Of a DNA stretch of 64,000 nt, positions 23,091 to 34,271 are shown piece after piece. The stretch covers positions 348,639,484 through 348,703,483 of the forward strand of contig NC_061508.1 of assembly GCF_022539505.1 (NCBI RefSeq). The letters are read 5' to 3'. Under the pieces are notes generated by a model that worked only from the letters and a program-made list of their open reading frames with translations, searched no databases and was not told where the DNA came from. Numbering within the stretch: the stretch's first letter is position 1; every line of letters starts with the position of its first letter. Origin of the DNA: Lolium rigidum. Its lineage: Eukaryota; Streptophyta; Magnoliopsida; Poales; Poaceae. The position numbers and the translations under genes are program-made.

Positions 23091-23271
23091 ATGGCATTAG
23101 TGCTGGAGAGTAGAGCTTCCAGGATCACTAGCTCCACCCTATATAGTGGTGTACTTGGCTAATAGAGTAATACTGGAACTAATTTAGACTAAGGTTGATT
23201 ATGATCAGGTCCATGTTTCAATCTGTCAAGGATAGATGTTGGTCGATCAATTTATGCTGAAGTGAGGGCAT

Positions 23272-23780
23272 GTTTTTTTCGAAATGGGGAGTTTAACCCC
23301 GGCTTCTGCATCATGATGCCTTTTATTAAACTAGTATCAAAGTCTTACATAATTCGTATCTCAATCATCGCGTACAGTTGATACAAAAATCAACCAGCGA
23401 AACCAAAAAGACATCATAAAAGTAGACATCATGGTAGCCTCCTAGTATGCCGCCAGCCAGCATGACACAAGATATCCTGAGCGACCGTCAGGAGCCGTGT
23501 GCATCCAGAAGCCATGGCATCCCGTAGTCCCTCCGGCGAAAGGAGAGCCCATAGCTGAACCCAGTGATCCATCATATGAATAACCTGCAAGTAGTGAAAA
23601 GATTGTTTTTTGTTAAATATAAGATCATTTCTTACCCTCCAAATAGACCAACATAAAGCCCAACACGGATAAAAGCTTTAGATTGTCTATCTACCCCATT
23701 TAGCCAATTTCCAAACAAATTTGTAATATTGGTTGGAGGTGGAAGATTGAAAGTGAAATTAGGCTTCTTTTACAGTACCT
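23272..23780 (-). mobile_element. LINE 3' fragment with poly(A), antisense
   Basis: On the - strand the end reads GCCGGGGTTAAACTCCCC, then ATTTCG and a run of A, the typical 3' end of a grass LINE with its tail at 23272. Upstream in the same orientation decayed coding sequence reads as the last part of a reverse-transcriptase-associated zinc-binding protein (WRVRNDLIFNKKQSFHYLQV). It is a 5'-truncated copy. Confidence 0.6.
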
Positions 23781-25199
23781 TTTACCACAGCTAGAAAGTG
23801 GAGAGGTATGATTTTACGGACGATCACGATTAATCGATTAAGATTAGGCCCGACAGCCCAGCAAGAGATAGATAATGGAAAAAAAGGAAAAGTTGTTGTA
23901 TTCGGCCCGGTCCAACAATTGGATGAGAGAGACCTCGACTCGTTCAGAAACTGCGCCGCCGCATCGAGGACGACCTCCGGCGCTGCCACCGGATCGGCCC
24001 GATCCTCCATCCATCATCGGCGAGCGACACCGCTAGCAGGTCGGCCCTTCCTGCATCGCGGGCACGACTGCCGCCGCCACTAGATCTAGCTGCCCAGGAA
24101 GTCCCCCACGCCGCCGCCTCCAGCGAGCACACGAACAAGTCGCCGCTTTGACATCCACCAGTCACCACGCCCGCCCTCCTTCTAGCCCACGGCCACCGCC
24201 CAATACGGCCGATCACGACGCTGCCGTCTACACCAGCAACTACACCGCCTTCACGTCGCACGCGGCCACTGGCCCACATGCCTGAGCGTTCCGCCGCCAC
24301 CTCAACAACGTTCGTTGCCTCCTCCACACCGGAGGCCCCATCCGTGGACCCTGCGTGATGCCGCCGAACTTCGACGGCATGCCACACGACGGCCTGTTCG
24401 ATTTGTGGTTTAGTTCCAGGTGCGTTACTGAATAATTTTCTAGCAGATATAGCACCCAATTAGATGACCCCTTATGCAGCAAGTGACCCAGGAAAGCATT
24501 AATGTATGGAGATTGCTCGTGCAACATGATGCTCTGGCTCTGCTTTGAAATATTTACCTTAGTGACAAGCATCACTGAAATGGAAATTAATTATAATTAT
24601 CACATTACGTTGCTTATGAAGCAGGCTGATGTTCGAGCAATTTTTCAATGTCGGTGACACATCCAGTACACATGAACACAGCTAATGGTGTATGTAGAGG
24701 ATATGCCCGTCATCTCTTTTAGTTTGTGTTGCATTTCCTGGAGTGTTCTGTCACTTAATTCTGCAAATCATTAATCAACCCAACCCAAATATCCATTCTA
24801 ATTACTTGTTTCAGTACCATCCTACTAGGACCTAGTATTTGTTATGTTCTCGTTAGATATGATGCTGAAGAAAACTAAGTGCAGGAAAGAAAGAAGTGGT
24901 AATTAGTAAGGCATTTAAAGTGTAGTGTCTAACATCAAAAAAATGAAGGAACTTTACTCAGATCTCTTTTAGGACCGTTTGCTAGTACTCCTAATAAACG
25001 ATCACATTGAGAACAAGATACCAGTAATGATTGTGAAGAAACAAATTTTGTTCGGCATCTTATTTTGTTTTGTGCCTTGTCCAAACTTGATTCACTCTCA
25101 TGTTTATATTAGTATTCTTAATGCTCAAATTTGTGTGTTTATTTGCTGGAAAATAGGTGAATCCAATAACTTAGTAGGTTCAATAAAGATGAAGCAAGC
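23781..25199. other. Intergenic, no gene recognised
   Basis: A GC-rich patch at 23940-24420 has short ORFs on both strands with no known domain; it could be an old 5' exon. The rest is AT-rich and holds no supported feature until the coding remnant at 25200. Confidence 0.35.
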
Positions 25200-25331
25200 A
25201 ATGTTGGTCCCGACGCTCTAAATCTCAAGCTTCCTTTTGGTGAGATAGATGTGATGGAGGAGAACCTGGAGCTGATCAGGAGGAACCTGGGTCTTGAGCA
25301 TGTCGAGGTCCTGATGACAAGTCATTGTTGA
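25200..25331 (+). pseudogene. Last-exon fragment resembling cytosolic leucyl-tRNA synthetase C-terminus
   Basis: An in-frame stretch of 43 codons ends in TGA (25329-25331). It contains LNLKLPFGEIDVMEENLELI and RRNLGLEHVEVL, which I recognise as like the C-terminal extension of plant cytosolic leucine-tRNA ligase. The family normally continues for some tens of residues after this point, whereas here the frame stops. No upstream exon with HIGH or KMSKS motifs is seen, so this is an isolated exon, probably captured or left by a deletion. The assignment is from memory of the family and is moderate at best. Confidence 0.4.
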
Positions 25332-25345
25332 CGTTGACGTGTATT

Positions 25346-25437
25346 TCTAAGATGTGATCGTGTTAATGTGAAATGTGAACTAATTCTAAGATGTGATCGT
25401 GTTAACCTGAAATGTGAACTAATTCTAAGATGTGTCA
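25346..25437 (+). repeat. Short tandem repeat, about 40-bp period
   Basis: TTCTAAGATGTGATCGTGTT recurs with its downstream GTGAACTAA about 40 bp apart, followed by a third partial copy. Confidence 0.8.
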
Positions 25438-25439
25438 AT

Positions 25440-28310
25440 CACAATTTTTTTTCTGAAGGACCAAATTAGTTGCTGAAATTTGGTGTTTTCTCAAATCATC
25501 TACTCCTATTTCTGAGAAATGTATATGTTATCGTCAGAACTATTACTTCTCAAGGAAAGAAATAGTACCGATACAAAAGCTACTTCTACATATTTCATTT
25601 GCACATTGCATGAAGAATAAATAAGAGTGCAAGTAGCATTTGCACGATCATGCGAGTCTTCGTGAGAACCAACACTGGTTCTAGGAGTGCCAGATTTTTC
25701 TGAAGAGTACTGTCCATGCTTCCTAAACTGAGTATTTGACACTGCAGTTTTCAGTACATAGATCATGTGATAGTAATAACTCATTTATCTCATGAATTTA
25801 TACTTCCATACAAATATTTCAATACTATATGTCTAAAGAGTGGGAATTATTATTCGAGCTACATACACCTACAAGAATAGAACAATTAAGACAGCTTCTC
25901 TGGAAAGAAAAATTAAGACAACAACCTAGGGACCTAAAGTTATCCAACATGTCCTGTATAGGGTGTAAGGTTGTTGGCCTGTTGCCCTGTATGGGGACTA
26001 TGGCACTCCATTTTCCTGGACTACCAGGGTCAACTCAGTTTGTCACAATAACTTAGAAAACCTTCCTCCTTTGCATTGATCAGCCTTTTGACAAACGAAA
26101 GTTGGGGAATGGACAAGCCACAGTTTCCAGGATATCTAAGTCACCATTCACCACTGAGCCAGTCATCTCGTCATGCTTCTGCAACAAATCGTGCATTAGC
26201 TGGATTTGGATTCCGACTCTCTCCATCTGAAGAGTGACTTGAAGTTTAATTCCTTGTATAAAATGCATTGCATAAACAAATGACCACAAGCAGGTAACAG
26301 AAAACTGTTTTGGGCGGCAAGGGCTAGCAAAATTATCTGACTTCTACAAAGGACATAGGTGATCAACACGAGATTGTGACTTCTTTACTTCACAACACAT
26401 GATTGTTCCATACTAATACTGAAATAAGAATGAAACTTAGCGTACAAAACAGTTTGCGGTTATCTTTAGCAATACATAAAGTATCCATGGGAAATCCCTT
26501 ACAGTTGAGAACTACAGTGAATACATTGTGTAGGTTTCATGTGGATTAATTTGTTTTATCCTTCTCTGAAGGAACAACACAGTGATAAGGGCTTGCCCTT
26601 TCTAGCAATTCATTCAGCACCTTGCAGAAGATGCACCAGTGATCCAATTATGTTTGCGTTGATCACAGCCTAGAGACAAACAACAAATGTTTAGAAGGAA
26701 AAAATAACATAAGCATAAACATTACACTGGATCACATGCTATTTTTTCTAAACGGCAGTTTTAGTATGCTGTCCAAGAGAAGCTGGCTTCTCAGAACAAG
26801 GATACAATATTAATGGGATTGTGATATTTGTGCTGAGCTATACAGAATTTCCTTTTCTTTAGTACCAATATGCTAATTCCAGCATGCCTGTTCCTTTTCT
26901 TGATACTTAATACCAATATACAGATTCAATATACCAAGAGCACCAACCTGAGTCTGGTCCCTGTTACCAGCTGTGATGTTTGAGATTGCCCAACATGTTC
27001 AAGATGCAGGCAAGTGCTTGATGAACAATGACACACTGCAGCAAGGTATACATATTGAAGAACAATACAGATAGCGTATAAGATCTCAAGTGACGTGAAA
27101 ACACATATTTATACATCCAAGCAACAATCAATAAAATGATAAAATACCAGTAGTATAAAAATCCAACCAAATACTGGTTTTCAATGTAGACATTTTGGTT
27201 TTAAATGTAGACAAAGTGTTGTCAGATCTTGTAACTTTTACATATGCATTGTGCATGCTCTTGTCTATCTGAAGATTCTGCATAAAAGAGGATAAATGAG
27301 CATCCCACTGTTATGACACACCTTTGGACAGAAAGCTTGATGTTTATATGAAGTTAAATCTCCAAGCATTTTCTTTAAGAACGAGTGTAAGAAATCACCT
27401 GCAGTAATTGAAATATGGATGTTTAAAACTTTGCCATGTTAAAAGATGTTTTCTCAGTAGAAGTGGGGTTAAATGGGTTAAATGTTCAGAGGAATCGCCG
27501 TGACATAGTTAGGGAATAGTCATTGAGTTAGATGTTAAGAGAATTAGAGGGAATGTGGGTGGAAATCATCCTTGAGACAGTATTCAATTCAATGGAAGAT
27601 AGGCAAACAATTATGTCAGACTGACATCTACCTAATGTGTTTTATCAGCACTAAAGTTGTTAGTTGAATCATGTGTACCAGCTAGATACTATCACTACCA
27701 TGACATCAAGAGACATCCAAATTCCAAAAACTAAATTACTCATATTGAACTACTACCTGCAATCGCATGCATTGCCATTATCACACCATTGGGATGCATC
27801 ACATTGGTACAGTTTAAGATAACAAACATAAAAAGAAGTAAATTTGCATTTGGTTGACAAAACCTAGTAAGAATGATATCTGCATTATGAGGTGGGTGAG
27901 GTTGCCTGGGTGACGAATGATGACTTTTCCATGGAGGCCGCCGTTGCTGCAAACATCTGACGACGACGGTCTGGCACTTGTGCCCCGATGCGCGAGCCCG
28001 ATGACGGCGCCGCAGCTATTCCCTGCTGCGTCGCCACCATCCCTGGGGCCGCTCGCCTTGCCGAGGGCTCCGACAGGGGCTTGAAGGGACGGATAGCAAG
28101 GCCCCCACTGGCGTGATGGACATGGCTGCGACCCGTCGACCTATGCGGCCATCGACGGGCAGGCCCACCTGGCTCCTCCAACGTCGTTGCCGCTAACCTG
28201 CTGCTGCACCGCCACGAAACAGCTCCGAGACGCGAGGGGAAGACGAGCGGGCGGGCGGCACAGTCAGGAGGAACGCAGCGGCGGCGCGGCGGCGCGGCGG
28301 CCACGTGAGG
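25440..28310. other. AT-rich region, no confident gene
   Basis: The longest ORFs are 60-90 codons and match nothing I know. A - strand stretch at 26080-26240 has balanced codon-like composition and could be an old exon. A GC-rich - strand patch at 27885-28337 has 150 open codons but no ATG start. No splice-consistent gene model could be built. Confidence 0.35.
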
Positions 28311-28544
28311 GAGGCGGCGGAGGCGGGCCCTAGACACTGGCTATTTTTTCTTGGGCGAACGAGATCACAGAGGCAGAGGGTTTGTGGGCCGGGAAGCTTT
28401 TGGGCCAAGGCCCATGTACGCGAACTTTTGGTGCGGTGCCGAGAGGTATGAATCATACCTGTCCCGTTTTTGACAGTGGTATGATTTGTTATGGACCATC
28501 GGATGCATAGAAATGGATGACTCCTATTTACTTGAGGGTACCAC

Positions 28545-28727
28545 AAAACAACCCTGAAATTAACCGTACGCCAAAGAAGTTTAGCTAATGGACACTTAAT
28601 GAAAAGGTGTTCAACAGTTTCCTGTTCTCCACAGAAAACACACTTCATACATCCATTCCAATTCCGTTTAGCTAAATTATCTTTAGTTAATAAAACCTTG
28701 TTACTAAAGGAACCACATAAATATTCG
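28545..28727 (-). mobile_element. LINE zinc-binding RT domain fragment, inverted part of a twin-primed insertion
   Basis: The - strand frame reads KYEYLCGSFSNKVLLTKDNL and then CVFCGEQETVEHLFIKCPLA, a zf-RVT (PF13966-type) domain with its C-x2-C...H-x4-C pattern. In LINE ORF2 this domain lies just upstream of the RNase H-like domain, and exactly that domain follows here but on the opposite strand (28728-29071). Confidence 0.65.
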
Positions 28728-29071
28728 TATTTTATTGTGAGGGCATGTGAGGAAGGACTGTTGTTGGCCATGCGATGGAGTCTGGAACTTGATTGCAAAG
28801 TCCTCGTCGATGCTATAAACGAGAAGAACCAGGACCGTTCGTCGTATGATTCTTTTATTAAAGATTTGTGTAGTAGTACTAAAACTATTTATATTGTAAA
28901 AGTCGATCGATCTCAGAATAGGGTGAGTCGTTGTCTCGCAAACCTTGCGAGGACAGAGGGACAAACTGATCTTTGGATTGGCTCAGGACCTGAGGGCTTG
29001 TCCCAGATGTATGACCAAGACATTCTTGTAAGCCCTATCATTTAATATATCCTTTTTTACCCGAAAAAAAA
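28728..29071 (+). mobile_element. LINE RNase H domain and 3' end with poly(A)
   Basis: The frame to the stop at 29045 encodes an RVT_3-type RNase H fold (ACEEGLLLAMRWSLELDCKV; SRSQNRVSRCLANLAR-like text near 28910-28960) and ends with the usual G-S-G-P-E segment of LINE C-termini. The 3' UTR is short and ends CCCGAAAAAAAA (to about 29071). With the inverted zinc-binding segment beside it, it forms one rearranged LINE insertion. Confidence 0.65.
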
Positions 29072-29099
29072 CATTTAGAATGTAAATAAAATCGGTTAG

Positions 29100-30350
29100 T
29101 TCTCTAGCTAGCAACGGCATCGCAATGTGATGTCGTTGTACATTATATCTGCTTGAAATTTAACAGTAATTTAATTTAGTTTTAGATTTTTTGTCGGAGC
29201 TCATCGCCACGGCGTAAACCTCACGCTCCTGCCGAGCCAGGTGGCCGGCAGTGTAGACCTCCCGACGGAGGAAGTTCCGCTCCACGGCCGCAGTGACGCG
29301 ACAACTCCTCCGCCTTCCGCCTAGCCTAGCCCTCCGCTACAGTGGCTTCCGAGCGTGCCCTCTCTACGATCGCCTCCATGTCGGCGCCGAGGGTCGTACA
29401 AGGCTTGGTCACGATCCACGACCTCCAACGCCTCGGCCATCGCGTGACCGCCGTATCCATTTTTCGGTTCTCCCAGTCCACCCGCGGCTGCTTCGGCCGC
29501 CTCACCATCAGCACCTCCAACCGCGCTGCATGACCGCTCTGCGATATCGAAACAGACATGTCTCCATCGCCCTGGCCTGACAGCGTTCGACGTCCTGCAG
29601 GACGCTCTCGGTGTCCAATCCTTCGGGCTGTTGTGCACCGACGCGAGGCGCAGGGCCTCCCCCGATTGCCGCAGTTGCAGCCGCGCGTCAATGAGCCTGG
29701 TGTCCGCCTCTGCTAGGCCCGTTGCGGCCACCGCCGTGCGAATGATCGTGTCGTCCATGTTTGGGTCCAACACTGCCGCTCGCGGAGCAGCAACTCTGCG
29801 AAGGCCAGTTCCCTCTCCTCGGCGACGGACACCTACACCGCAAGTCCACAACCTCCTCCTCCCCCATCCCCTTCGTGTACTTCCGTACATATCGTCCTGC
29901 CAGGCGTAGGCGGCTTTCTCCTCCGCCTTGTACGCCACCCTCACGGCAATGTTTGCGGAGCACGAGTCGTCCGGATGACGGACGCGCGCCATCTCGAACA
30001 TGCGGCTCCAGGTTTTGTGGTGCTTGTACATGGATGCTGGGTTCTGCGCTTGGGTTCTACCCTCATCACCAGGCACCATCGTCAATTTAGTACATCGGCG
30101 AAAGTCAGGAAATGCCAACGGCGCACAAGAGACGACAGGCCTTGCGCGGGAACCGGCAATCTTCAGCGGCAGGACTTGGCGGACGCTAATCGCCATTACC
30201 AGTCGTTGATGCTGCCCAGATGCTAACGAACATACGGACCCATTCATCCGATTTCCTTGTCCGCAACCCGACCCAAACGGAGCAAAACGAACACTTTCGT
30301 ATCCAAATTGAACACTTTCGTATCCAAAATGGGTCGGGCCACTGGAGGCG
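29100..30350. mobile_element. GC-rich DNA-transposon-like segment, decayed
   Basis: A GC-rich stretch ends near 30346 with GGGTCGGGCCACTGGAGGCG, a form common at ends of Triticeae DNA transposons. A - strand frame (29321-30247) has pieces such as MYKHHKTWSRMFEMARVRHP but shifts frame several times, and no domain is recognised. A 20-bp unit, GAACACTTTCGTATCCAAA, is repeated twice at 30288-30331. The left end was not found. Confidence 0.35.
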
Positions 30351-30374
30351 TCCTTACTAAGTATATGTAAGCAT

Positions 30375-30486
30375 AAAGTAGTTTACATGTATCTAAGTAA
30401 CTTTATATTTTGAGCCAGAAGTAGCTTTTACATTTAATTGGCCAAAAGTAGTTTACATGTATCGAAGTAACTTTATATTTTGAGCG
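30375..30486 (+). repeat. Two direct copies of a 42-bp unit
   Basis: AAGTAGTTTACATGTATC and the following AAGTAACTTTATATTTTGAG occur at 30375-30416 and again at 30445-30486. Confidence 0.85.
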
Positions 30487-30730
30487 TACATTTTCTAATG
30501 TCTTGTGACGTTAATCAAGATGTATCTTTATTTGTTGGGAAGTAAGTGAATTTTTTAATAGTTCTAAGTCAATGTTCTAGCAAATGTAACAACAAAGAAT
30601 ATAGTTACTTCAAGCATCTAAGAATGTTTGTTCATGTCATGTAGGTATGAAAAGGTTTTGAAGCTATACTCAAGATGAAACCAGCATCAATTCTCATGAG
30701 CCCTCATCCTCCTTGAGTGCAAGCCTTCTC

Positions 30731-30893
30731 TTCTTTGCCCACCAACCACTCAGCTCGTGTGGCCCTGCTTCCCTTCTTTGCCCACCAATCACTCAGCTCC
30801 CGTGGCCTCTCTTCCCCATGTTTGCCCACTAATCACTCAGCTCCCATGGCCTCTCTTCCCCATGTTTGCCCACTAATCACTCAGCTCTCGTTC
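30731..30893 (+). repeat. Tandem repeat of about 45 bp, 3.5 copies
   Basis: Units contain TTTGCCCACTAATCACTCAG and TGGCCTCTCTTCCCCATG, with slight drift between copies. The repeat is translatable as P-T-N-H-S or similar in one frame, but no gene is implied. Confidence 0.8.
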
Positions 30894-30908
30894 TTTTTGT
30901 GTTGTAAT

Positions 30909-31620
30909 TTCTATCATGTTCATATATAGTTATATCTTTATGGTTCAATATATCGTTCATCAGCCCCGCAATCCATTTTATACTAAACAATTTTACTTTA
31001 TAACTCTTTTTATTAGACCATGGACCTAATGAGTACAATTTTGTGCTTAGTATCTTAGTTAACAAGATAACAATGTTTGGGAACATATAATGCTATTTTC
31101 ATGTGGTTGGAATATATATCACTCAACAAAAACATTTGAAGTGTATGTTGTAAGAAAAGTTCTCCTTGAATTACTTTTTTCATACTTGCATAAATTATGT
31201 GTTATGTATACTTATGTTTTTGTATGTATGTATGTGCGCTTGTGTATATGTTCTAATATCCAAAAAAAAATGCCATGATAAAGATCTCTAAAGAATCCTC
31301 CTGAACAAATATGATAGTAGTGGTTCTAATGAATTATTATGTCAGTATAATAATTATGGTAGCTTCTAGAGTTTAAATTTAACACCAGGTGAATATTTCT
31401 TACAAGTTGGGTTAAATAATAAATTGACAACATGTGAATTCTTTGCAACTTGATATTGAGGTAGCATCGCTTTACAAAATTATGGAAGATTCCACTTTTA
31501 CATACACGCGGTTTGGTTATTTGGTATGCTCCCTTTGAATCTTTGGTTTCGTCTGGTGTACATAGATATCCTAGCCATCTTTTCAAATATAATTTGAGCA
31601 TGAAATCAAACATGGTAATC
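30909..31620 (+). repeat. AT-rich duplicated block, copy B
   Basis: Direct repeat of 17031-17770 with many substitutions and small indels. It lies 0.66 kb upstream of U2-like locus 2, as copy A lies upstream of locus 1. Confidence 0.75.
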
Positions 31621-32035
31621 TAGTTAGCATATAGTATGTATTTTAGTACAACTTCAAGAACACCCATCGATGTCCGGGGTGGCGGATTAATCTCCGGCGA
31701 AATCGAAACGCGGCCATGGCAGTGCTCCATGGTCGACGGGCGGAGATAGATGTTGTTGAAGTTTTATCGATGTTACATACAGTGTTGCATTTTGATACAT
31801 GTATTCATGTTTTTGTTACTTAAGTGCGTGTAGATTGATACAGTGATTTTTGTCTAAATGATACTGAAAGATTGCGCCAACGTTACATACGCGTTCTATA
31901 ATGTTGGATAAAGTAGAAAAAAATGATGGATATACTACAGAAAAATATTTCAAGCAATGTAACATTTTTTCAAATGATACACACACAAAACAAATGTTAC
32001 ATACAGAAAAAAAAGTACAATTAACGAAATATTTT
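31621..32035. other. Intergenic, no gene seen
   Basis: AT-rich sequence with recurring GTTACATAC and TGATAC words. No ORF or repeat border is supported. Confidence 0.4.
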
Positions 32036-32204
32036 GTACCGTGCTACAGCCGGCTAATCCGCATTGGCCTAGTTTTTTCATGCACTGATCAATCCCCGTC
32101 AATAGGGACGCGTGTGGGCTGTTACGTTGTTCGATGGGCTTCTTGGAGGCCCAGCAGCCAGGTTTCGTACGTGGCCTACATCGCTGCCTCTGGCTGGCTC
32201 GAAT

Positions 32205-32255
32205 AGTCCCACATCGCTCGCGCAATGCAACGGAGGCGGTTCACCGACCAATAAA
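32205..32255 (+). promoter_or_regulatory. Plant snRNA promoter of U2-like locus 2 (USE and TATA)
   Basis: AGTCCCACATCG (32205-32216) and AATAAA (32250-32255) are 33 bp apart; the ATACC start lies 34 bp after the TATA start. About 180 bp upstream also match locus 1, for example GATGGGCTT and AGCCAGGTTT. Confidence 0.75.
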
Positions 32256-32283
32256 TTGGGACGCACGGGCACGGTAGAAAATC

Positions 32284-32488
32284 ATACCAAGCAGATGCCA
32301 CCCATCCGTGAGGGGCCCTGAGCGGGGGGTGTAGTATCTGTTCTAATTTGATATCTGGTATATGTGGGCTCTTGGGCCGGCATGATATCAAATGTTTTTT
32401 TTGGGAGGGCCGGTCAAGCAGCTTGCTGCTGGAGGTCCTGAGCGTCGCCGTTGCGTTTGCACTGCAGCAACGGTGGGCGCACCCCAAC
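32284..32488 (+). ncRNA. U2 snRNA-like locus 2 with replaced 5' stem-loop but intact GUAGUA
   Basis: The RNA would start ATACC and later has GGTGTAGTATCTGTTCTAAT, so the branch-site recognition word GUAGUA is kept. It continues with TTTGATATCTGGTATATGTGG, a T-rich Sm-like site (TGTTTTTTTTGG, near 32393), AGCAGCTTGCTGCTGGAGG and a terminal GGGCGCACCCCAACC. Stem-loop I of U2 is missing; in its place is a G/C-rich segment whose CCACCC can pair with the GGGGTG next to GTAGTA. The 3' half is nearly identical to locus 1, so the two share ancestry after their 5' domain changed. Whether it is expressed cannot be seen. Confidence 0.6.
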
Positions 32489-32499
32489 CAAAACTAATG

Positions 32500-32999
32500 G
32501 AAAAAATCAGTTTGATGGCCAGATGCGAATAACAGCAATCCTGTGTTTATTCTCGCCACGAAATCTCGGCGTCATGTATTTGAATCCTGCATGAGAAGGT
32601 CACTGTTTAGTTGTTCATCATCACGCAGTAGTTTGGGAGCAACTATTTCTAGCCGTCTCATCCGGTATGGAGGGAGTATGTTAAAGTATTATGTAACTAT
32701 GGAGCTAAATCTTCCAATTAGAGCATGGATATTAGAGCAAAAACAATAGTAGAGTGGCTATAGCAAATTAACATCTTATATATGTAGCAAGTTTTCCTCC
32801 TACGGTTCGACCGCGCGGCGGGGTCATTTCCGCGCAGAAGCTCCAGCTCATTTTTTTTTTGTCACGGCGTGGTTCGGCTAATTGCTTTCTTTTGGTACGT
32901 CACTAGGCCACTTTGACTGCCTCTTAGAATATCAGCCCCTGGCTGTAGAAATCCTGTGCTACCATCATCAAGCGGTTGCACATCCTTCGACTGAAGATA
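32500..32999. other. Intergenic, no gene seen
   Basis: No ORF above 70 codons. A T-run is at 32850-32861. There is nothing else I can support. Confidence 0.4.
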
Positions 33000-33290
33000 G
33001 GACCACATATGAATTCAGTGGGTAACCAGAGAAATAACCTGCAGAAATAATGTAAAACTTTTACTGTTAAAAATAAAATCACTGCGGATAGTCCGGATTT
33101 CCCATATCAGGTGAGGGGAGATGGTCGTAATTATGTAAACCAAAGGGATCATTGGCTCACCAAAAGTTGCGCTTCGCTCCGTTGCTAGCATACCATGCAT
33201 TATCACTATGGTTATTTTTTCAGGAGCATTGGACACACTCCTTTTGACATTACATACTCTATATATTTGACAAAGTATTGCTTTCACGAT
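33000..33290 (-). mobile_element. Decayed LINE coding relic
   Basis: On the - strand the text IWEIRTIRSDFIFNSKSFTL then FLQVISLVTHWI resembles the last part of the LINE zinc-binding RT protein seen at 23272-23780 (RNDLIFNKKQSFHYLQVIHM). It has no poly(A) end here. Confidence 0.4.
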
Positions 33291-34271
33291 CCCACAGAAA
33301 TCTCACTTGGAGGATCGGTGGAGAGTTTATTTGTTCTTCAAGGGACTCGGGCCAACGGGTTTGGATTAAAAACGCAAGGCTTAGTTTTACAACTTTGCAT
33401 TTCATGAATTTGTTTTTATGATATATTGCAAAAGCATAAACACAAAAATAGAGAACTTTTTTGTTAAGCAAATAAGAAAGCATGAAAAAAATTGGTTAAC
33501 CATATGCAACTATCATATTTGACTGCGTGAGAAATAGAGACTAAGCTGACCAAGCTCGTATTTCCACATTTTAAAACTAAAACTGCATATAATTTTCAAA
33601 ATGCACAAGCAGCCAATTTGCATTAGGTAAAAAATATGATCGCGATCATTGATTTACCAGTTGGATCTCTTTATCACCCATGGGCAGAAGGCCCCGTTGT
33701 CTCTATTTTTATCAGGAGTTCATGACTCATTTCCGTTAATTGAAAAGGTATTTTCACCAAAATATTTCCATCACGCAAAGCTCGCTACATGGAAAAAACA
33801 CTAAAAACAATCATGTGTACATGTAGATCTAATTTTCATGCTGCTATGGCACCAAAATATGTTGTTTTATTTTTCTTTGCACACATGCACCCAGAGCTAC
33901 TTGTAGTACTACTCGTTTATCAAGTGTTTCTGGCCAAGCACACACATCGAGGAGTTCTAGTTTTCTTCCTAAAATAAATCTTTTATTTTTCTTTCCCTGT
34001 GACTTTTTTAGCTCAGCATTTTGTTTGAATAACATGAAAAAAATACCATATGAAATCAACCCGGTTCAAAGGACCACGGACATGGATCCGAAGATGGCCC
34101 ATTACAATTTCTGACCTTCCAGGGCCCATTTTGGCATCACGGAGCACACCTATTCTCTCAGATCACTACCATCGCCTCGAGGGTTTCCGGCGGCTGCCTC
34201 CTCCGACGGCCAGCCCGCTCGTCCGCCGCCAGCGCCACCGCGTCCAGCTCCCGTTCACCCCATCCACGCCA
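33291..34271. other. Intergenic DNA and 5' flank of F-box gene 1
   Basis: AT-rich to about 34050, then GC-rich. The last 200 bp before 34272 should contain the promoter and 5' UTR of the F-box gene; no clear TATA was chosen. The reading frame is open upstream of the ATG to 34050, so a longer N-terminus cannot be excluded. Confidence 0.4.

Noticed and set aside
27885..28337. 150-codon GC-rich - strand ORF as a first exon
   Set aside because: It has no ATG at the start and no splice-consistent downstream exon.
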